NCBI GenBank assembly: GCA_030412805.1
Contig: JASJFJ010000001.1
Location: 3,722,501 to 3,786,500 of the forward strand
DNA length: 64,000 nt
Source of the DNA: Westerdykella aurantiaca
Taxonomy: Eukaryota; Ascomycota; Dothideomycetes; Pleosporales; Sporormiaceae
Reading direction: 5' to 3'
The notes under the pieces are model-generated. The model saw nothing but the letters and a program-made list of their open reading frames with translations, searched no databases and was not told the DNA's origin. Position numbers and translations under genes: made by a program. Positions 45,535 to 56,759 of the stretch are shown here, piece after piece. Position 1 is the stretch's first letter, and the number at the start of each line of letters is the position of its first letter.

Positions 45535-46743
45535 ATGGAGATGGTGGTGGACCAGAATCTGGCTGAAGAGCAAAATCAAGCCGTTAAACACCTCACCATG
45601 TATGTCTTGTCAATCTCTGATAAAACAAGGCGCATGCTAACCCCGCTCTCTGTAGACTTAAGAAGGAAGAAGAGGAACTGTCTCGAGAGCAACGCCGGCT
45701 GGCGCGAAAACAAGTCCGGTTGAGGTAAGACTCGTTCTAAGGGCAGGAGAGACCTGGCTGATATGAGTTGACAGGCCTGGTCTCATGGCAGGTTATGCGC
45801 GGTTGGGCAAAGTACAATGCCTCCAATTCATTGCGGTTTTACAGCAGAAATTACCCAAAGAGCTGCAACAAAAAGTGTACAGCTATCTTTGGAGCACCTC
45901 CGTCATCGAACGGATCCGGAAGAGGATGGATGGAGTCGGAATTGGCTGGAAGATCCCTGCGCATCAGAGTTGTGGTCAGCGGCCATGTCTTTGCCTGGCA
46001 GGGATTAAGCTACCTCACTGGACGAATGCGGCATATGTCGGTACAACAGCAGCATACGATATTGTGGAATCATTGTATCGTACGCATCAATGGGAATTCG
46101 AATGCACGTCCTTCCGTCACTGGGTCTTTGAAGACGTCTTACATGTTGGGTTCCGCCTCAGCACGAGCACGGCGCCCTTACATGCCGTTATCTATTGGGA
46201 CACTGAAAACGAGGAACCTCCACCGGAGAGATATACGGATGCGAATGGTTGCGAGGTATCGCGCCTACGCGCTATACTCCAGGAAAGTGAAAGTCTCCTC
46301 GAGCTTGATAACAAAAAACGTCTCACATTAACGTTTGCATTGGGCATGAATGAGATTCGCTTGAATCTTCTCGAGATATGGCTGGAAAGGATATGGCCAT
46401 TCGCCATGGAACTGAAGCGGCAAGGCGCAAACGTAACTATTCTCATGGAACCATCATACATAGAGTGGGATAGTAGTTCCCTTGCCTGGGACGTCTTGCG
46501 CCATGTCAGGGAATGCTGCGAGAACGGACAACCATGGAAGGAAGCCCTCGCGAGGAAATTGGACCAGGTAAGACTCACAGACCTTTCCAAGTATTTCGGA
46601 GGGGCCCATACTAATCAGCTTTCGCATTTCAGGCAGGTTCACGGGTCTGGGACCGGCAAAGAACCTACCGTTCGGAGGATCTCTCGATCCATTATACGGT
46701 CGAACAGTTCGTGGAAGCTTTCTTCCAAGCACCCGGACCTTGA
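45535..46743 (+). CDS. Orphan protein of unknown function
   Basis: Four exons (45535-45599, 45656-45724, 45775-46567, 46633-46743) give 345 residues. I do not recognise the family. The N-terminus is an acidic then basic coiled-coil-like helix (KKEEEELSREQRRLARKQVR), followed by LPKELQQKVYSYLW, which recalls the start of F-box-type or related fungal proteins, then AYVGTTAAYDIVESLY, HAVIYWD, and an alpha/beta part (LTLTFALGMNEIRLNLLEIW, GANVTILMEPS). The last intron removes a frame that would otherwise run to 46777; the spliced end (VWDRQRTYRSEDLSI) looks more protein-like. The locus next upstream seems to be a damaged relative. No signal peptide or membrane helix. Confidence 0.6.
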
Positions 46744-48218
46744 CGGTGCTGTCTACTACCTTGGCCAAACGGATTAACCGAGGTTTACATTATACACGTG
46801 TGGTTAAAGCGTGCTTCAAATGAAAGCGACTCCGACGGGGCTTAAAGCAAAAGGTATACTTCATATTTTCAGCCACTTGCGCCTGTATTCCCATTCTCTG
46901 AGTATGAAACGTCAAGAACGACATGCCATCTTTCCGATTGCATTTAAGATTCAATGGACTTTTCCGCTCGCTTCAATAGCCTTCGTCGCGTAGATTGCAA
47001 TGGGGCATAAAGTGAAGGTCTATTCCGGGATGACATTCCCTGATAGCGAGGGGAACCGGATACGCGCGTCACTACCTCCGTACTTTAGGGTAGCTGTGCA
47101 CAGCGATTCACCCACGCTCATCGCTGTCTTCGCCTTACCCACGACCAGCCGTTCCAATTGCACTTGCGCAGGGGCAGGTTTAACGTTGCACACAAGTGCC
47201 TGCCTCGAACTTGTCGTGCAGGGACGACCTGCGAATTCGAACTAACCTACGAAACTTGGCACTCCGCCTCCAACGTTTCCAAGGGTTGCGCAGGTGCGGA
47301 ACCACACTCCGACGTATCGCTGAGTGGCCGGGATGTGGTGGGTCAACGCAACCTTGGAAAAGCCCACGCCTACATGTCCGTTCATAGTTGGCAAACGTGA
47401 AAGGGAGAGTATGATGGAACCGCCTGGAACGGAGGCGATGGCCATGGCGCGATCACGCGATGAATGGTGGGGGAGGATGGTGTGTCTTGTTCTCTGCGAT
47501 ATTAGATGTTGTACATGTCGCGATCGGGACACCCCCGCCGTTCCCGGGGAAACATTACGACGCCTCACCTGCAGCTGGACGGCCGCCTCAGCCGCGTCCT
47601 CCTCTCAACAAGATTCTTGCGAAACGCTGCGGTCATCTGAAACAGCTTGAATGGTGATGGCGGGATTGTGGTGATATTTTCCAAATGGGCACAAGGAGCA
47701 CAGAATACATATAGAACAACTCTACTTGTACATACTTGCCCCGGCGAACCTTCTGGATCCTTTGACTCGGAACTGGATGGGGAAGTTGTGATAAATTTGG
47801 ATGTCTCGACTTTTCGATGTCGATCTGCGAAGTGCCCGGTGCAGTTTAGGTTTAGCCTCTGTGACTGGAGAACAAAGTGCCACTTGCACGGAGAGTGGCG
47901 CCACAGGTGGAGAGGAACTGATCGGCCGTTGCTGCTATAATTGGTTGCCGGTGACACAAGAATCAGGGGTATGCTTCCGAGCGGCGACTGTTGTTTACTG
48001 TGTGATGAGTTTCCAAGGTTGCCGGATGGAACGGGACTCAGCAGGTTGAAAAGGGAGGCTGCCCTCCAGCTCTTCCCTTCCCTTCTCCCATCAATCAGAT
48101 CCACCCCCAGTGCTGATTATTAGTCTATCGCTGCCGAAGACTCCTCCCGTCAGTCGTTAACTACGTACATTCGTATACGCATCTTCACGTTTTGTCAATC
48201 ACTTTATATACATTCAGA
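46744..48218. other. Gene-poor stretch
   Basis: About 1.5 kb. Frames such as 47565-48104 (minus, 179 codons) and 47000-47245 (plus) show no domain, no splice pattern and no conserved look. I see nothing that can be supported. Confidence 0.5.
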
Positions 48219-48827
48219 ATGCGCGCCACTTTCTTCCTCCCAGTCTTCGCCGCTGGCGTCTTCGCTCAAGCTGTAAGTCTTCCCCATCAACTAACTATGT
48301 CAACTTCTCAGAATTGGGTCTCGATTCTAATCCCACCATAGAGCAGCCAATCCGGCGATGACTTCCCCCAGACCTCGTTCCTTACCCAGACCAACTCTTT
48401 GGGTGTTGTTACTGGGCAGCCAGCAGTCCAGACCTCCCAACCTGCTCTTCCCCCGGCCAATACTGTTCAGCCATCTCTGGCCACGAGCGTGGGTAACGCC
48501 GCATCCATTCCTGCTGTCGGGACAGGCCTCTACACTCTGCCCGTCCAAGGCACCGCAGGCGTCAACTCGACGCAAACCATCGTTGTCTCGGCCAACAACA
48601 GCACCACTCTTGTCCTGAGCACTATCGGCGTGGGCGGCAATACCGCCAGCGGAAGCGCTCGCCCTACTGGTACCAATTCAGGCGAGTCTGCGACAGGATC
48701 CGGGAGCCCCTCTGGTTCTCGCACTGGGAGTGGAACTCCTACCAGCACCGGCGCGGCCGCGACGATGCACGCTGTTGCCGGATCGGTTGCCGGTATTGGT
48801 GCCTTCATTGCCGCCGCTCTCTTGTAA
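48219..48827 (+). CDS. Ser/Thr-rich GPI-anchored cell-wall protein
   Basis: Exons 48219-48272 and 48342-48827 give 179 residues. The signal peptide (MRATFFLPVFAAGVFAQA) ends exactly at the intron. The mature part is Ser/Thr/Gly-rich with few charged residues and ends in a hydrophobic tail (AVAGSVAGIGAFIAAALL) that fits a GPI-attachment signal. Composition and architecture match small fungal wall mannoproteins; no enzymatic domain is seen. C-rich codon use suggests good expression. Confidence 0.82.
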
Positions 48828-49334
48828 GAGGTTAGCAAGGAATTTGAAATGGTCCTCTCGCATCGCATTTGTACATCTGAACGCAAAAACGACATTGATC
48901 CAAAGGACGTGGGGCTCTTCGCCGGAGCATTGGATAATTTTGGAGCATCGGCGCATATTCACTCAGGCTGGAATGTAATTTGGTAATGTGGATCAGCTGG
49001 ATATAGCTATGAGGTTGGGATCGGGTCCCGCTCTTAGATGGGAAGCTGCCTGTGAGTGTGCCTCTTGCAGTCGGGTTATTGTTTATTGTACCATTTTGGA
49101 TAGGTAGTAACGTAGTCACTCGACCGAGTCTCAATTGATCAATTGATAGGAAGACCCTTCTCATTGTACCAAGACTTTCTCTGATGCGTGCATAATCACC
49201 ATCTCCCCTATAGCTATAAGCCAAATGTATGATTTCCCACCCCGCTTCGCGGCCCCACCCCCACTGCATGTTAGCTTATTGTCCGACTATCGATAGGAAC
49301 CGTCGACGAGACGCTCTGACCTCGACAATAATCC
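48828..49334. other. Intergenic: GPI protein 3' side and BNA7 promoter
   Basis: About 0.5 kb, no gene seen. Confidence 0.55.
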
Positions 49335-50410
49335 ATGGATCGACGAGAGTCGGCTCAGATAAGCAGCATGGCGAACTCAGCTGCATTCCCCATCACCCAT
49401 CTCTCCGTCCCCTACACGTCATCTCCGTCGCGCCTACGAACCGTGTCCATATACTTCCCACGTCCCATTGAACAGTCCGATCCTGCCAGCACAGTATGGG
49501 TCATGTGAGTAAGCGTTGTCCAATACCAGATATACATACGTATCCATTATCGAGCCTTCACTGACGTGTGACACATAGGTACATCCACGGCGGTGCCTGG
49601 CGCGACCCTCTCCAAACAGCGCAATGCATTGAACCCACCCTCACCCACCTGGCCAACCACGTGCCGTCCCTGAAGAACATTGCAGCAATTGCATCCATCA
49701 ACTACCGCCTGTCACCCTACACTTCCCATGCCACGGACCCGAGCAACAAGGACGACGAGGAGAGAAACGCCAAGCATCCAGACCACGTGCGGGACGTGAA
49801 GGCCGCGTTGGACTGGCTCGGGAGGGAGTACGGTGTAGGTCGAGGCGAAAGAGAGGGAATGGGGTTCCGGTGGATAGGGGTAGGGCATTCGTGCGGAGCT
49901 ACGTTGCTATTGCAGTTGGCCGCTGGGATAGGTCTGGAGCACCACGCCGCCAGAGAATCAGCGATCGCCAACCCATCGGCATTGATACTCATGGCGGGAA
50001 TCTACAACATCCCTCTCCTCCTGGAGAACCATCAACCGCCGGGCACGAGTCCGGAGTTCGCACGGATCTATCAGGATTTCATCGAGGGTGCGTTTGGGGA
50101 GGATAGGGCCGCATGGGAAGATGCATCGCCTTCTTTCCACCCACCAGAGTTCTCGGACTCGAGGAATTTAAGGTACGTGATGCTTGCGCATTCTCCGGAT
50201 GATGAGCTGGTGGAGAAGCAGCAGGATGAGGTTATGCTGCGTTCACTGAAGAGCAGTAGGTGGACTGCTGTAAAGGAAGACGGTGCACGCTCGCAAAGGG
50301 GTCTGGTGGAATGCCGCAACTTGAGTGGTCCCCATGATTTTGTTTGGGAGGAGGGGAGCCAAGTTGCGCAATTGATTGAGGAGGTAGTTGGACTTGTAGT
50401 CTCGCAGTGA
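49335..50410 (+). CDS. BNA7: Kynurenine formamidase (arylformamidase)
   Basis: Hydrolyses N-formylkynurenine to kynurenine in tryptophan breakdown and de novo NAD synthesis. Exons 49335-49504 and 49579-50410 give 333 residues. It has the alpha/beta-hydrolase oxyanion motif HGGAW (60-64, created right after the splice), the nucleophile elbow GHSCG with S161, the acid in HSPDDELV and the histidine in SGPHDFVW near the C-terminus, so the triad is complete. ATG 49368 is in frame and could be the real start. An insert (DPSNKDDEERNAK) precedes the VRDVKAALDWL helix. Confidence 0.88.
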
Positions 50411-50877
50411 GATGGCAGCTGCACCACCTATGCGAAATCATTCCATTCCCAGTGATTTAGCCACCAAATTTGAAGGACCATCGACGGTTCATATGTCACG
50501 CCAAATCGAAACCTTATTTTGTGGAGAGCTCTACTGTGTATCATAGCGGGATCAGTAACTGTGATCGTCAGGTGGGCTGTAGGAAGGCTTCGGAGAGATT
50601 TCATTTCTTCCTTCCGTAGTCGATCACATTCAGAAATAATTGGGAAATAATCCAGTAGCAAGTAGAACTATTGCATTGTAGAAGTGGCTTCCGACTACAT
50701 CGCCAGAACGTCATTCCGCTGCACTGACTGCCCACCGTACATCCCGCGGCGAACCACAGAGACCAACCACGCAGCCTCGACCTCTCGCGAAACTGCGGGG
50801 CGGGCCAAGGACGACATTCATCACTTGCTCCAACAACACTCCTCGACAGCCAACCACCCCGCCGACAATAAGACAAC
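50411..50877. other. Intergenic: BNA7 3' side and TMA20 promoter
   Basis: No gene seen. Confidence 0.6.
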
Positions 50878-51583
50878 ATGTTCAAGAAAGAGTTTGTGAT
50901 CCCCAACTAATTAGCTCGCGGAAACAATCTTTGCTGACAGCCCTTCCAGCATATCACCAGGCGCGAAGAGCAAAGTCAAATCCTCCGCCCAACGCGCCAT
51001 CCGTGCCAAAGTCCTCGAGCAATACCCCCTCCTAGAACCATATATCGATGACATCCTACCTAAAAAGGACCAGCTAGACCTGGTGAAGCTGTATGCACCA
51101 CCATTCTCCCCAATCTCTCCCCATTCGTCCTCCTTGGCTGTGCAATGCTAACATGCTTCTTCTAGACCAGACCGCGTGTCGCTTTACACGCTCGGCTCCA
51201 CCCCTCTCTTCTTCCAACACATGGACGACCCCTTCCTCCCGCATCTCACCCTCGTACACAAATACCCGGATTGTTTCCATCGCCTACGGATAGATCGCGG
51301 CGCAATCCGGTTCGTCTTGTCGGGCGCAACGCTCATGGCCCCGGGCCTGACATCCCCGGGCGGCCGTCTGCCAAACGATCCTGAGGATGAGGAGGGGCGA
51401 TATGGGAAGGAAGAGCTGGCATCCGGCGAGGTCGTCGTCATTGAGGCTGAAGGAAAGGAGAATGCCTGCATGGTGGGCGTGTTGAAGATGGGAACGGAAG
51501 AAATGAAAAAGGCAAAGAAGGGCCAGGCTTGTGAGGCAGGGCATTATCTTGGGGATGGCCTCTGGGGGCTGAGCTTAGGATAG
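50878..51583 (+). CDS. TMA20: MCT-1 homologue, ribosome-associated PUA protein Tma20
   Basis: With Tma22/DENR, Tma20 removes deacylated tRNA from 40S subunits after termination and tunes re-initiation. Three exons (50878-50891, 50950-51090, 51166-51583) give 190 residues. The N-terminal MCT1 domain reads MFKKDISPGAKSKVKSSAQR and LLEPYIDDILPKKDQL; the PUA domain has LHKYPD-like LVHKYPDCFHRLRIDRGAIR, FVLSGATLMAPGLTSPGG and the closing GHYLGDGLWGLSLG. The first coding exon is 14 nt and has a GTTTGT donor. A charged insert (DPEDEEGRYGKEEL) lengthens the PUA part. It shares its process with RLI1, 38 kb away. Confidence 0.93.
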
Positions 51584-51913
51584 ATACTAGGGAAGGATGC
51601 GGGCAGCACGATTGTTGGATATGGCCATGCATAGGAACTCATAGGCCACATTGGAGCATCATAGGAGGTGCACCACATTGGGATGGCTGATAAGGCCGAT
51701 ACACCAGAGGCCAGATGCGTGGAGGGGATACCCAGGGAGATACCAGAGGCTCGACCAAGTCCTTGGTTCCACTCTGATCGTGGAACTTGGTATCATTACT
51801 ATCTCATGATGATGAAATCTATGCCAGCATAACCGTCTCTTTCTGGCTGCCAACGAGTGTGTAGATGATGGCTTATCCCCCATCAATTGTTTATTCCCTG
51901 GAGCTTATTTGTG
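51584..51913. other. Intergenic: TMA20 and SGT2 3' ends
   Basis: Convergent tails, 330 bp; nothing recognised. Confidence 0.6.
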
Positions 51914-53069
51914 CTATTGCGGAGCTCCCCGACCGGCACCACCCATTCCACCCATGAAGTTGCGCGCTCTGCATTAGGTTAGTGAAGATCTCATCGGTGA
52001 ACCGTAACAACTCACGCGTCGCGAATGCTTGGATCGTTCATCAGCTCGGACAAGTCTGGCGTACCGCCGCCTCCACGGCCGCCTCCTCCAAACGAGTTTG
52101 CCAACTCTGCTATCCTTGGATTGCTCATGAGGTTGCTCAACATGTCGGGATTCTGCATGAGATTCTGCGCCATTTGCCTCATCATCGGGTTGTTCATCAT
52201 CTGCGCGATATCGGGCATACCACCCCCGCCGCCAGCACCGCCGCCGAACATGCCGGCTAAGCTGCTCAGGTCGGGCAACCCACCAGCATCTCCTGCCCCT
52301 CCACGAGAGGCCTCCGCTACGTCTCCACCCTCCTCTTCATACCTCTTCTTCGCCGTCTCATATCCTTTGCGCATCACCTCGGAACCACCTCCTTCTGCGT
52401 CCATGCCGGACTTGTATGCTTCCATGGCTCCCTTCGCGTCTCCAAGCACATATTTTGCGAGACCCAGACGTGACCACGCCTTGCTGTACTTGGGATCGGC
52501 AGCAACCGCCATCTCGGCATCGCCCTTTGCCTCCTCATGCTTTCCCTGTCCCGAATATGCGGCCGCACGGTTGGACAGGTAGATCGGATTCAAGGGTACG
52601 ATGTCGAGTGCCTTGGTGTAATAGTCTATCGCGGCGGCGTAATCCTTCTTCTTCATCGCCTCGTTGCCCAGACCTTTCAGTCTCTCCGCTTCCGCCTTGT
52701 CGCCGGCATTTGCTGCAGGTGTCTGAGGTGTCGCGGGACGCGCTTCTGACGCAGAACCTGGACCCTGTGTCGAAGCTGTGCTCTTCCCCTTCAGCTTCTC
52801 ATAGACGCTGTAGATTGCGAGCAGGTTCTTGTCGCCCAACGCATCCTGCATAGCGGCTTTGTCGGTAGGGTCAACCTTGAAGGCCTCGGCAATGCAGTTC
52901 TGTGCTACCTCCAATTGCTCTGCATCTTCGGCTTCTATCGTGCCGTCGGTCTGCGAGGTCTGGAGGAAATCGATGATTGCAAGCGCAAGGCGCTGCTTGG
53001 ATTCGGAGGCGGACTTTGGACCAGCGTCAATGTCGGAAGCATTTCATGATGGATGCTCATACTCACCAT
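51914..53069 (-). CDS. SGT2: Small glutamine-rich TPR co-chaperone Sgt2
   Basis: Receives tail-anchored proteins and hands them to the GET pathway for insertion into the ER. Exons 53069-53067 (the ATG alone), 53013-52016 and 51968-51914 give 351 residues. N-terminal dimerisation domain SESKQRLALAIIDFLQTSQT; three TPRs (LKGLGNEAMKKKDYAAAIDY, YLSNRAAAYSGQGKHEEAKG, YSKAWSRLGLAKYVLGDAKG); then a Gly-rich linker and Met/Asn/Gln-rich STI1-like repeats (MMNNPMMRQMAQNLMQNPDM) that bind hydrophobic segments. The tail continues through the last exon (ARNFMGGMGGAGRG). The one-codon first exon is inferred from ATG|GTGAGT and an in-frame stop upstream of exon 2. Confidence 0.93.
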
Positions 53070-53449
53070 GAGGAACGGTACCGTGTGTGTTAGGCCGGTA
53101 ACTGAGACCGTAGCAGGGTTGTAGGAGAAGTTGTAATCTGTTCTCGATGGTTCTGCCCAGGTGTAGAAAGGTCCGGGAGAGTGATGGCGGGGCGGTGTCT
53201 TGGCAGGCGTGAATTCCGAGTACTTGTGACAGATCGATCCATGGTCACTCATGAAGACTGCAAAAGCGGCGGTTGAACACGAAAAATTGATATATTCTCG
53301 CTTCATGGAGGTGTGCAAATCGCTGGAATCTACAATAGCCCTATACAGATAACGCCCTTATGGCTAAATGCCCTATGCTACAGATCCTAGTCTTACAACA
53401 TTGCCATCCATATGCCATAAATCAATCGGAGATGGACGCCCTTATATCT
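53070..53449. other. Intergenic: SGT2 promoter and TIM54 3' side
   Basis: No gene seen; a minus-strand frame across 53318-52935 overlaps the SGT2 start and is read as leader. Confidence 0.55.
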
Positions 53450-54871
53450 TCAGTCATCTTGAAGTCCTTCCCAAAGATTTCTAGTCTTCTCCTCTTTCTT
53501 CGGCCACAGAGACTCCCACCACCCTGGTGTCTTTTCCTTGGCGATTTGCCTGGCGCGCTCTTCAGCTTCGGGTTCAAGGACAAACTTCCTCATCCGTTCT
53601 GCTATGCGGGGATCCAGCACCATTTCGTCTAGCCACACACGTTCCCTGCCATCATCATCATCTTTGCGTTCGCGGACGGATTTATGCCACTCCGGCTCCT
53701 CAAACTCCAAAAGCCTCTGCTGCTCCCATTGCCCCTCGCGGTCCCCGTCAGTAACATTGGACGAGTCAGCCTCGTACCCAGCCCTCTGCTCGCCAGGTGC
53801 CTCAAAAGGCCGATATGCTGCAAGAACTGCAGCGGCCGTCTGTCGCCCCGCTTCTTCCGCAACCTGGCGTCGATTCAGGAACCTATACATGCGGATTGGG
53901 AAATTGAGGAAACCCAAAAGGTGCGGCAAGGGGAGTACAGCGGCTGGGCCAAGGGCCTGGGGGCAATTGAGGGAGAGGACGGAATCGGCATAGTCGGCTG
54001 TGGTATTGAAAGGAGGAGGTTGCTTCTTCTTCTTCGACTTCTTATCCTCCTCAGGCTTAGGATTCTCCTCTTCTTTAGCTTTTTCCGGCTCTGGACTTGC
54101 TGTCGGTGAGGCGTCATCTGTAGGTGTAGCAGAAACGGTCGATGATGTATCCGTCGTGTTCTCAATCGGGAGAGCACCGGCTGCGTGAGGTACTTCCACT
54201 GGGGTTGTGCTCGTGTTGCTCTCAGCAACGGTGGACTGTTCAGGCTGGGCTGGGGGATCCAGGGGTCCAAGCCATCCCTCATGTAGACCTCTCACATATT
54301 CCTTCCATGTATGCCTCCCGATTACAATATCCCCCGGTATGCCATCCCACTCTCTGACCCCTGCTCTGGCTCTTGAGGCCTCCAAAATGTCCTCCACCTC
54401 CTCCTCTAAGGGTTCCGAGCACTTCTCTCCCCGTTTCTTCCTCAGTTTCCGTATTTTCTCCGCCAGACCTGCTCTGACATCGCCCTCTCTCCTTCCTTCT
54501 ATGGCGTCCCAGTCTAGAGCGGCAGAGACGAGAATGGGCTTAACGTATTCGTTGAAATGTTCGCGCGCGGGAATCAATCCGTCTGCGGGAGGCGCAGATA
54601 TGTATACGGTGAGTTTTCGCGGTAGCTCATGGATGTCGATAGGTTCCGCGGCAATATGCTCAACCAATTTCGCCCATTTCCTCTGTATCTGCTTCTTTTG
54701 CCGTCGGTCATACATAACAGCCGCTGTCCAGGACCCCGTTACAGTAAGGAATATCATCCAGTTGCGCGAAGGAAGCTTGAACCGGAAATTGGGAAGTCCC
54801 ATCATCCTCCATACTGGATTCGGAGGTTTAGGGGGTTTCCCGCCAGCGGCGGCTTTCCCATCTTCCGCCAT
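53450..54871 (-). CDS. TIM54: Mitochondrial import inner membrane translocase subunit Tim54
   Basis: Part of the TIM22 complex that inserts carrier proteins in the inner membrane. Single exon, 473 residues. The N-terminus PNPVWRMMGLPNFRFKLPSR and WMIFLTVTGSWTAAVMYDRR form the presequence-like lead and the one membrane helix. The body has KLTVYISAPPADGLIPAREH and YVKPILVSAALDWDAIEGRR, then DGIPGDIVIGRHTWKEYVRG, all family marks. A long Ser/Thr/Glu/Pro-rich insert ending in KSKKKKQPPPF precedes LLGFLNFPIRMYRFLNRR and the acidic C-terminal half. The ORF stays open upstream without an ATG; 54871 is the first. Confidence 0.92.
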   Translation of the reverse strand: MAEDGKAAAGGKPPKPPNPVWRMMGLPNFRFKLPSRNWMIFLTVTGSWTAAVMYDRRQKKQIQRKWAKLVEHIAAEPIDIHELPRKLTVYISAPPADGLIPAREHFNEYVKPILVSAALDWDAIEGRREGDVRAGLAEKIRKLRKKRGEKCSEPLEEEVEDILEASRARAGVREWDGIPGDIVIGRHTWKEYVRGLHEGWLGPLDPPAQPEQSTVAESNTSTTPVEVPHAAGALPIENTTDTSSTVSATPTDDASPTASPEPEKAKEEENPKPEEDKKSKKKKQPPPFNTTADYADSVLSLNCPQALGPAAVLPLPHLLGFLNFPIRMYRFLNRRQVAEEAGRQTAAAVLAAYRPFEAPGEQRAGYEADSSNVTDGDREGQWEQQRLLEFEEPEWHKSVRERKDDDDGRERVWLDEMVLDPRIAERMRKFVLEPEAEERARQIAKEKTPGWWESLWPKKEEKTRNLWEGLQDD

Positions 54872-55415
54872 GTCGCCGGTCGTGTTGTTGATCTTGTTAC
54901 TCTGCTCGGTCCAGTCTGGAGAATTTCCCGGCACGGAGAATCTTAAATCCGCGGGCGGACTCCGACTCCCGACCTCGCCGGAGCAGGAGCGATGGTCTCA
55001 TCCACGACTGAAAAGAGTAGATTATAGTGGAACAAGGCAGAAGTATTCTAATAACTAAGGCATACTTCTAAGAGTCCGCATAACCAATCTGCATTATGTG
55101 CTCCTGTAAGAAGTGCCCTGTGGACATCGCTGTCTAGGTCCTACGCTTAACTGGCAATACATGAGCAAACCACCAAGGTGTAGACGTTCAACTCAGCAAG
55201 AATTATATGTAGTTACAGAATACAAGTTCTCGAGAGCATCTTACCTTAACTCTGTTATTGCAGGTAGAGAATCAAGTTTATAACTTTTATTAGGATGGAG
55301 GTACGTTACAGTCAACAACATAGGCTTACGTAAGACGCCTCGGCAGTTCTTTCCGCCGACCTGGAGCTGTCAGTACATCACCGCCACGGGCTCAACCTTG
55401 GAATACATTCTCGCA
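54872..55415. other. Divergent promoter TIM54 / stomatin-like gene
   Basis: About 0.54 kb; 55010-55330 is AT-rich. No gene seen. Confidence 0.5.
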
Positions 55416-56759
55416 ATGGCGTCCCGGACATGGCTTGCAGCGTCTGCTGCTCGGAGCATAATACGATCATCAAATCCCCGGACGGTTCCCAGCCTAGCGC
55501 CGTTCGCAGCCTCTCTAACCAGCACGCCAATCCGTAGCTTCACACAGTCACATACCCATCTCAACCCCAGCTCCAATCCGCAGAACATTTTCTCGTCGAT
55601 CGGCCAGTTCAACGCACAAAACGCTCCTCCCTCATACTTCCAGTCGTCGAAGCGCCTTCCTGCGAATACGATCGTACGATTCGTACCACAGCAGACAGCA
55701 TGGATTGTTGAGCGCATGGGACGCTTCAACCGGATACTAGAGCCTGGTCTGGCAATTTTGATACCGTTCATTGACCGTATCGCCTACGTGAAGAGTCTGA
55801 AGGAGGCCGCCATCGAAATTCCTAGTCAGAGTGCTATCACGGCTGACAATGTTACTCTGGAGCTTGACGGTGTTCTGTACACGCGCGTGTTTGATGCGTA
55901 CAAGGCGAGGTGTGTGCTACTAGGCTGTGGCCTTTTCTTTATAGCTACATAATTGCTGACATTACTGTGCAGTTACGGTGTAGAAGACGCCGATTACGCT
56001 ATATCCCAGCTGGCACAAACCACCATGCGATCAGAAATTGGCCAGCTCTCCCTTGACCACGTATTGAAGGAGCGCGCGAATCTCAATGCAAACATCACTG
56101 CGGCAATCAACGAGGCGGCGCAAGACTGGGGTGTCACATGTCTCCGTTACGAGATCCGTGACATCCACGCTCCCGAAGGGGTCGTGGAGGCCATGCACCG
56201 CCAGGTCACTGCTGAACGATCGAAGCGCGCTGAGATTCTCGAATCCGAGGGTCAGCGCCAATCGGCCATCAACATCGCAGAGGGTAAGAAGCAGTCGGTT
56301 ATCCTCGCTTCTGAGGCTTTGAAGGCGGAGCAGATCAACATGGCGAGCGGAGAGGCTGAGGCCATTCTGCTAAAGGCCCAAGCTACAGCAGCGGGTATCG
56401 ACGCGGTGGCTCGCGCCATTGCCCAGGGCCAAGAGTCGGCCCAGAGCGCTGTGTCTCTTTCCGTCGCGGAGAAATATGTCGACGCTTTTGCCAAGTTGGC
56501 TAAGGAGGGCACCAGCGTTGTCGTGCCCGGAAACGTTGGAGACATTGGTGGTATGATCGCGAGTGCAATGGCAGTCTACGGAAAAGTCAACGAGGCTCAA
56601 GCAAAGGGCCTCGCAGCGAAGATGGTCAGCGGCCCGGATAGTGCTGCCAGCAGGAAGATTGCCGATCTTGAAAGGAGTCTGGAAGAGATCGAGAGCAACA
56701 CTTCGGGAGTGCACAACGCCATCAATAAAGCCATGGATCAAAGATTGAACAAAAAATAA
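55416..56759 (+). CDS. Mitochondrial stomatin-like protein (SLP-2 type prohibitin-fold)
   Basis: SLP-2 organises cardiolipin-rich patches of the inner membrane and stabilises proteases and respiratory units. Exons 55416-55909 and 55973-56759 give 426 residues. A basic, Ser-rich leader (MASRTWLAASAARSIIRSSN) suits mitochondrial import. The SPFH core is clear: IVRFVPQQTAWIVERMGRFN, ILEPGLAILIPFIDRIAYV, ITADNVTLELDGVLYTRV, DADYAISQLAQTTMRSEIGQ, then the Ala/Glu-rich coiled coil (AINIAEGKKQSVILASEALK). The C-terminus has the SLP-2 extension (SVAEKYVDAFAKLAKEGTSV). No membrane hairpin is seen, as in SLP-2 and unlike stomatin. Confidence 0.93.

Noticed and set aside
47565..48104. 179-codon minus-strand frame in the gene-poor region
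   Set aside because: Ser/Arg/Pro-rich chance composition, no partner exons or domain.
10758..51583. RLI1 and TMA20 as a ribosome-recycling gene cluster
   Set aside because: They act in the same process but lie 38 kb apart on unrelated transcription units; nothing suggests more than coincidence.
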